Positions 16,601 through 20,779 of a DNA stretch of 20,779 nucleotides are shown one piece after another. Source of the stretch: Coemansia sp. RSA 922. Lineage: Eukaryota > Kickxellomycota > Kickxellomycetes > Kickxellales > Kickxellaceae. The notes beneath the pieces were generated by a model, which made no database searches, was not told the origin of the DNA, and saw nothing but the letters and a program-made list of their open reading frames with translations. The position numbers and the translations under genes were made by a program. The stretch covers positions 1 to 20,779 of the forward strand of contig JANBQS010000335.1 in assembly GCA_027577415.1 (NCBI GenBank), written 5' to 3'. How positions within the stretch are numbered: the first letter of the stretch is position 1; every line of letters starts with the position of its first letter.

Positions 16601-17326
16601 ACGAGCCATAATAGGGAACGAGGCGTTGACGTCCAGCCCAGCAAAAGTCGCCAGCTGGTCGGGACGAGCAGGATAAGCGGCGTCGCCATGACCGTTCTGT
16701 TTAACGTAGTCGGTGATATCGTAAACACTACCACGCAGGGCCATATATGACTTTGCGCGAGTATTAATGTTGTTGACATCATTCATCGTCCAAACGTACT
16801 GACGCGGACACAGAATAAGACCCAGGCCGATAATGATGAACAAAAGGAGGAACCACAAAAATACGATAATAACGCAAATTGCCACCTTTTCACGCCACGC
16901 CATACGCACATCAGGCCGCTTCATACGACCCACCATAGCGAGTAAAGGTGAGGGTAGCCAGAAAGTCGCTGCCCAAGTGAACCCAACCCATGCGCGTCTA
17001 GTCTTTGTCGTCTCTAGGTCCTCGATATGCTCGTGGTTGCCCTTTTCGACGTTACCGTCGCCGCCAGTACCGCCTCCTGTAGTGACGGCTTGAGCAGGGA
17101 CTGGTGTCAGAGACTTTGTTTCCTTGAACCCGCCCAATACAGTGGCTACCCGTGTGGGCTGCGGCGGCTGTGCGCCGGCTGCGGTGGCGTTAGCGACATT
17201 GTAGGGGTCTTCAAACCCGACTCCTCTACCAAATGCCGCGTCTGGCGATAGCGGACTGGTGCTGTTCATGTTACTGCCAGCTGCAGAGTCCAACTGTAGA
17301 TACTGCGACTTGCGGTTTGCGCTCAT
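13661..17326 (-). CDS. CHS: Chitin synthase, division 2, cytochrome-b5-like plus DEK_C, no myosin head
   Basis: The 1221-aa enzyme polymerises UDP-GlcNAc into chitin at the plasma membrane. From the ATG at 17324-17326: disordered N-terminus (1-105), membrane segments near 113-133 and 148-172 around the conserved MKRPDVRMAWREK, cytochrome-b5-like stretch YMALRGSVYDITDY (194-207), second such stretch near 332-346, and a membrane helix about 422-440. The catalytic GT2 core has VDADT (626-630), EDR (740-742) and QRRRW (779-783), followed by several membrane helices. A long Met/Gln/Pro/Ser-rich region repeats DPRLS-type units, then a DEK_C domain (about 1162-1216). This set resembles class V enzymes but lacks their myosin motor, and no motor lies upstream. 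An in-frame ATG at 17437 adds a false signal-like leader that falls inside a probable 5'UTR intron. Confidence 0.93.
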   Translation of the reverse strand: MSANRKSQYLQLDSAAGSNMNSTSPLSPDAAFGRGVGFEDPYNVANATAAGAQPPQPTRVATVLGGFKETKSLTPVPAQAVTTGGGTGGDGNVEKGNHEHIEDLETTKTRRAWVGFTWAATFWLPSPLLAMVGRMKRPDVRMAWREKVAICVIIVFLWFLLLFIIIGLGLILCPRQYVWTMNDVNNINTRAKSYMALRGSVYDITDYVKQNGHGDAAYPARPDQLATFAGLDVNASFPIMARAACPKLVSEKADPFYQIVFPVVGTDSSVDPETQTLFRHTKQIDPNSKLLSNYRFYFDTFVPTMKKFKKGGVVWKYDWINSMYKDQSKAWRVIGKEVYNFQPYVDAINYAGNTNKKYNILDSKLLSIIEQDGYGSADITNDWNGITWDSSTRDINYDCIKSLFYVGEVDDRQSVRCLFTNYMLVAFACVLMLVVLVKFMTALQFSKRPIPTPPEKFVICQVPCYTEDEESIRKTLDSLGALEYDDKHKLIFVICDGNIVGSGNDKSTPRIVLDILGVDPEYEPPARDYLAIAEGSRRHNIGKVYSGLYEVEGRVTPFMVVAKVGTPEESNRSGNRGKRDSQILLMSFFNKVHFNLPMTPLELEIYHQMRHIIGVPPRNYEYLLQVDADTEVMPDSLSRLVAACTGDRRIAGICGETMLGNESQSWTTMMQVYEYFISHHMAKAFESLFGSVTCLPGCFCMYRLRTVDGKPLLLAKPVLDAYSELHVDTLHKKNLLSLGEDRYLTTLMMKHFPQYKLKFIQDAKCKTIAPDKWSVLMSQRRRWINSTIHNLAELMFLPNMCGFCFFSMRFVVFLDLFGTVTMPTTLIYFGYLIYIAVTGIADVGYISLILIGAIYGLQAIIFLLRREWQHIGWMIIYLLAYPLWSFVLPIYSFWHMDDFSWGNTRVVVDDGKRKIIVSDDKPFDPASIPQRRWMEYEKELAVAGVLNAPPPNMNPNAGSTKEDDRLSMYSSQSGAHMSRVGSAMAFNTQQQQMMAMPSSTQSIYGMPPPMTPGAVYDPRLSVAMSNPQALALQQQQHAMAIAAMTPSGTYSMYDNMPPPALPQAGSMRMSTISNDPRLSTAMYNQPSPHMGTMGQQQGGYFAGAQEGWMPPTTMSVYSNSPGGDMMRQNSFIPSMYSTTGPQHDFIASGQSSPAAVASMPTDNEIVDAISRILFNADLTTMTKKVIRHQLTSQFGVDLTPKKDFISRIIDEMLIGNNNPNA

Positions 17327-17372
17327 CTCTTTGTTTGTTGCTTTTTTTCTTTCTCCCCTATACACACACGCA

Positions 17373-17463
17373 CTAACAAAATAAACAAAAAGGAATAATG
17401 TTAGTAAGAAAAAAATAATATCTCGATTATTTGTCATCTCTTTTTTTTTTTTATAGTCCTTAC
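17373..17463 (-). other. Probable 5'UTR intron of the chitin synthase gene (91 nt)
   Basis: On the minus strand: donor GTAAGG at 17463-17458, perfect branch site TACTAAC (17406-17400), and acceptor TTGTTAG ending at 17373. Length and signals match the verified kinesin intron. The spliced leader has no ATG before the start codon at 17326. Confidence 0.75.
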
Positions 17464-17858
17464 CTCTTGTATCTAGAGCCTAAACAACAGGTGACGTATA
17501 AGAGTAAGAAGAGCGGTAATAGAAAGCGAGAAAATAAGAAAACACTGAGAAGAGAAAAGAAGAGAAAGAAAAATCACTGTGCTCTCTTTTTTTCGTCCCC
17601 TCTCTGTCACATCTATCCTGTGCGTGCTTGCACAGCCCATCGTCACTCTAGAGACAAAAATAGAAGCTGCAGATCCCCCAAATTTTTTTCACTATCACGA
17701 AAAAAGGATTTTACCTCGGTCTTTCTTGTACACTCACCCCCGCAAAACCTCATCAAGAGAGAAATAAGGAACAATAGTTGTATCGTGAACAATGAAGCTT
17801 TAATTAGCACAGAGCTAAAATTGGAAGAGGGTGATACCTATGTATATATTTAAATATA
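17464..17858. other. Intergenic region: chitin synthase promoter and RPC4 3' flank
   Basis: This 395-bp stretch is low-complexity, purine-rich on the + strand near 17500-17575 and T-rich after. It holds one CRE-like TGACGTA at 17492-17498, close to the chitin synthase leader. No gene is supported: open frames here are Lys/Arg-rich translations of the purine run. Confidence 0.55.
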
Positions 17859-19184
17859 TCACAAGATACTTTCAAGGTCTGGCGTGCACATTGCCACAGC
17901 ATCGACATTACCTAGAAGGAAAGCCGTATGGTTGTTTTCTCCCTGTTCTCCATCCAAAGCCATCAATCCGCGGAAGAACTGGCAATCGGCACCACGCGAA
18001 ACATCCATCAAGATATCGCCAATTTTTATCTTGACAGCTCCCGATTTGAGTACAACCAATGTTCCAATACGACCCTCAACAATGTCCTCTTCATTGTTAG
18101 CCTCCTCGGTATTGTCCTCCACTTTGTCCTCGTCTTCAATAGTGAGAGTTGTCAGATCAGGCTTTACGTCACCCGCCATCGCCACCAACTCTGCTGCGGC
18201 GTCGAGCTCGGATATGTTGGGCTTGACATCAACGTCGATAGAGGCTTGTAATTTTTGCTGCTTTTGCTCCTGTCGCTGCTCCTGTTGCTGCGCCCGTCGG
18301 GCTTCGATAGTCGATTCACTGAGTGCAAACTCGGGAACACCGGGTAGTTGGAACACTACTAGTCGCTCCTCATCGTAACCATCTGCTGTAGTGGTTCGCG
18401 TAAAGAGCTCGCCTACTGTAGTATCTAAATTGAGTAGGTTCATAGATTCAGCAGCGGCAATAGCCATTTCCTCGGTCTGAACAGCAAGCTCGTCAATAGC
18501 CAAGGCCTCATTGTGGTCAGTAACCGAAACAAGGGGCGCGTTATCAACGTAGGAGCCATCAACTTCCATATTCTTATCGTCAACGAATGCACTACCAGTA
18601 TCGCCACCACTGATTCCAGGCAAAGCAGTTCCAGGCTTCATTACTCTGCCACCACTACCAATAATACCACCACCACTACCGCCAATACCACTGCTGCTGC
18701 TACTTCCGCCTATGAAAACACTGCCCATAGTGCGACGCGTAGCATTATTACCCAAGGATGCTGGACCCTGAGCAAAAGGACCAGCTACAGCCTGTACGAG
18801 GTCATGGTGTCCACCGCGTCCGCCGCGCATTCCTCCTCGGCCTCTGCCACGCTCGAATTTAGGAGTGAACTCTCGCTTTACTTCGGGCTTTTTATCTGCT
18901 AATAAAGCTGAGGGCTCCTTTTTGTTGCGGCGAACAGGGATCGTAGGCGTAAACCTCATCTTTGGCGCCGTACTGCCACTGGCGACAGGAGTTGCTGGTG
19001 CTGCTCCTGGAGTAATTGTCGCTGGTTGATTGCGAATTGAGCTTAGGCGTCCGCTTGGTAATGCACCAGCTATTGGTGGAGTCGCTGCTGCCGTTGCTGC
19101 TGCTGCACCACGCCCACGTCCACGTCCACGAGCAGGAGTACCACGACCGCGTGCAGCTGGCTTTTCGTCAGGAATGTCTGGCAT
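17859..19184 (-). CDS. RPC53: RNA polymerase III subunit RPC4 (Rpc53/POLR3D)
   Basis: This 441-aa protein is the RPC4 subunit that, with Rpc37, forms the TFIIF-like module of Pol III involved in initiation, termination and reinitiation in the nucleus. N-terminal hallmarks are GRLSSIR (about 45-51) and RFTPTIPVRRNKKEP (77-91). The C-terminal RPC4 domain spans about 368-441: GRIGTLVVLKSGAVKIKIGD, then LMDVSRG, and the end CTPDLESIL. Before these lie RG/RGG-rich tracts (12-26 and about 110-128), a Gly/Ser linker, a Gln-rich coil and an acidic stretch. The ATG at 19182-19184 is preferred; an in-frame ATG at 19226 adds 14 residues from an AT-rich leader. It lies 143 bp downstream of the bHLH gene on the same strand. 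Confidence 0.9.
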   Translation of the reverse strand: MPDIPDEKPAARGRGTPARGRGRGRGAAAATAAATPPIAGALPSGRLSSIRNQPATITPGAAPATPVASGSTAPKMRFTPTIPVRRNKKEPSALLADKKPEVKREFTPKFERGRGRGGMRGGRGGHHDLVQAVAGPFAQGPASLGNNATRRTMGSVFIGGSSSSSGIGGSGGGIIGSGGRVMKPGTALPGISGGDTGSAFVDDKNMEVDGSYVDNAPLVSVTDHNEALAIDELAVQTEEMAIAAAESMNLLNLDTTVGELFTRTTTADGYDEERLVVFQLPGVPEFALSESTIEARRAQQQEQRQEQKQQKLQASIDVDVKPNISELDAAAELVAMAGDVKPDLTTLTIEDEDKVEDNTEEANNEEDIVEGRIGTLVVLKSGAVKIKIGDILMDVSRGADCQFFRGLMALDGEQGENNHTAFLLGNVDAVAMCTPDLESIL

Positions 19185-19327
19185 TTTGATTGAGACGTTT
19201 TTAAAAAATAAAATAAAAATGTACACAGAAAGAAAGAAAAAGAAAAAAATTCTTAATAAGAATTTATCAAAAGGGAAAGAAGGAAAGAAAAAAATTATAT
19301 ATTTTTTATTTCTCCTCTCAAAAGATT

Positions 19328-20779
19328 TTACTTTGTAACATCCATATCATTATCTTCGTCGTCGTCATTAGACATATCGTCTTCGTCGTCATAGCTGGGG
19401 CCTGGATCAGCGGCTTGAGCCTGAGCAGCAATAGCAGCGACATCGATACCTTGTTCAGTAGCAGCAGCGACCAACAAGTCGTTCATCCTAGTTAACGAGT
19501 CAATAAAGGCATTAGCGCGATTAAGCAAGTATATCTTGCTAACAAGCTTTGGATCCAAATCAGGCAAGCGGTTCTTCAACGCCTGAAAACAAGTCTTTAA
19601 CGAATCCCTTCGCTTCTGCTCAGCCTGCTTGTGATTAGTGCGTCGACGCTCCAATCCCGATTTAAACTCTGTCTTGTACGTTAGACCCAGAAACTCTGAA
19701 TTCCCCTCCATGATATTCTGATAATTACTCTTCGTCGCCAGCCTAGTAACAACATCGGCCTCGAGTCCGACGATGTTGGTCGTGGAGGTGGCAGCGATGA
19801 CGGCGCGTGGTCGCATTTGTGGAGTCACCGACCCGCTGTTCATAGGTCCCATACTGGGCGTTGCTTGCGACGAGGCTATACGACGCGGTGCTAATGTGGC
19901 GGGTGTTAGCGGAGCGAGTCCAGGCGATGCCATAGAGTGGGGAGAGAACCCTGGCGACGAGACGTTTTTCAGAGTCGAGGGCACTAGCGGCGTCTGCCGT
20001 GGCGACAAAAGCGATGTGCGAGACCTCCGTCTCCCTGCCGCAGACGACAACGTACCAGAGTCGCGCTTAGCCCTAGGGTTCTTGGCAGCAGCAACCGGCT
20101 TGGCCCCGGCCGTGACCGACTTGCGCCTAGTGCGCCTGCCATTGCTTTCGGGTGCTGGCTGAGCGTTATTATCCTCGGCTGATGCGCTGCGACGCCCGCC
20201 AAGCACCGACTCTGAGGGGCCGATGTGCAGGGGCGGCGGCAGTGGCGGATGCACAAATTCAGTCATAGGCGCCGACTGCGTGACAAACTGCAACAACGAC
20301 GCTGACATTGTGCCGATGGGATTCATAGGCCCCGCAGCAGGCGAAGGCCCCGCAGTGCCTATTTGCTGCCGACCAAAGGCCGACATTATAGCCGAAGCCG
20401 TGGCAGGAGACTGGCTGCTGCCCTCCGACGAGACGATCTCGCCATTGACGCTGTGCGGGAGATGATGGGCCGACAGCGGCAGATTCATAAGCGACGCGGG
20501 CGTAGCCGACTGCTGCTGGTCTCTCAGCGCAATGGGCGCAGTGGCCGGCGGCCGGCTGCTGCCCTCGATCCAGCTATTGAACTGCTCGGCAGTAATCATC
20601 GGATCATCGTCAGTCTGCATCGCCTCCATGCCATTGCTGCTGAGCATTGCCAGTGCTGCCGAGTTGAGCGACACTGATCTCTGCGGAGCTGGTGGCACAG
20701 GTCCGTTGCCGAATATGGAGCTGGCAAAGCTTGGCGACGCATTGAGCTGATGCAATGTGCGATTGCGCGCCTGCTGCGT
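19328..20779 (-). CDS. bHLH transcription factor (N-terminus beyond window)
   Basis: The frame is open from the right window edge to the stop at 19328-19330, giving at least 483 residues; no start codon can be assigned. The bHLH lies at 19487-19654, with basic region NHKQAEQKRR then helix, loop PDLDPKLVSK and helix LLNRANAFIDSL. The H-E-R pattern (H5, E9, R13) predicts binding to CACGTG-type E-boxes as in the MAX/MYC/Cbf1 class. No leucine zipper of length follows. The rest is Ser/Pro/Ala-rich disorder with many SP/TP sites, basic clusters NGRRTRRK and GRRRSR as likely nuclear signals, and an acidic C-terminus (about 25 residues). The precise subfamily and target pathway are not clear from sequence. 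Confidence 0.85.
   Translation of the reverse strand, partial: TQQARNRTLHQLNASPSFASSIFGNGPVPPAPQRSVSLNSAALAMLSSNGMEAMQTDDDPMITAEQFNSWIEGSSRPPATAPIALRDQQQSATPASLMNLPLSAHHLPHSVNGEIVSSEGSSQSPATASAIMSAFGRQQIGTAGPSPAAGPMNPIGTMSASLLQFVTQSAPMTEFVHPPLPPPLHIGPSESVLGGRRSASAEDNNAQPAPESNGRRTRRKSVTAGAKPVAAAKNPRAKRDSGTLSSAAGRRRSRTSLLSPRQTPLVPSTLKNVSSPGFSPHSMASPGLAPLTPATLAPRRIASSQATPSMGPMNSGSVTPQMRPRAVIAATSTTNIVGLEADVVTRLATKSNYQNIMEGNSEFLGLTYKTEFKSGLERRRTNHKQAEQKRRDSLKTCFQALKNRLPDLDPKLVSKIYLLNRANAFIDSLTRMNDLLVAAATEQGIDVAAIAAQAQAADPGPSYDDEDDMSNDDDEDNDMDVTK

Noticed and set aside
17327..17437. Signal-peptide-like N-terminal extension of the chitin synthase
   Set aside because: The hydrophobic residues come from intron sequence with donor, branch and acceptor signals; the remaining codons are leader.
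19185..19226. 14-residue hydrophobic extension of RPC4
   Set aside because: It is encoded by an AT-rich leader, and RPC4 is nuclear with a basic RG-rich N-terminus, so the later ATG fits better.
1..20779. tRNA, rRNA, CRISPR array, transposon or viral remnant
   Set aside because: No B-box-like GGTTCGA with a matching cloverleaf was found in the intergenic regions. No regularly spaced repeats, transposase, integrase or reverse-transcriptase motifs were seen.

Overview
The window is a compact stretch of a fungal nuclear genome. The evidence is a division-2 chitin synthase, short introns with TACTAA-type branch sites, and eukaryote-only housekeeping genes (kinesin, FANCI, TRAX, Pol III subunit). 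FANCI, TRAX and a Kid-type chromokinesin are kept together, which is unlike budding yeast. That combination suggests an early-diverging or otherwise gene-retentive fungus; a zoopagomycotan/Kickxellomycotina-like lineage is plausible but not shown.

Layout, left to right. (1) 2-283 (+): the 3' end of an unrecognised gene. (2) 349-1203 (-): TRAX, a catalytic subunit of the C3PO nuclease. (3) 1523-4343 (+): a kinesin-10/Kid-type chromokinesin with one 76-nt intron, a TPR-like segment and a C-terminal helix-hairpin-helix; it shares a divergent promoter with TRAX. (4) 4344-8145: an AT-rich island of small genes. It holds an unrecognised 127-aa protein, two related 115-aa and 104-aa proteins on opposite strands, a broken copy of the same family, a duplicated core-promoter block, and a cluster of CRE-like TGACG sites. 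(5) 8146-8715 (-): an unrecognised coiled-coil protein, divergent from (6) 9012-13610 (+): FANCI, with the ubiquitin-acceptor lysine region conserved. (7) 13661-17326 (-): a chitin synthase with cytochrome-b5-like and DEK_C domains but no myosin head, and a probable 91-nt 5'UTR intron. (8) 17859-19184 (-): RNA polymerase III subunit RPC4/Rpc53. (9) 19328-20779 (-): a bHLH transcription factor whose N-terminus lies beyond the window.

The conserved genes are ordinary housekeeping and genome-maintenance loci, packed with convergent gaps of only 50-65 bp. The least explained part is the small-gene island at 4.3-8.1 kb. It looks like a young, duplicating, lineage-restricted family under its own TATA-type promoters. 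No tRNA, rRNA, CRISPR, transposase or viral gene was seen.
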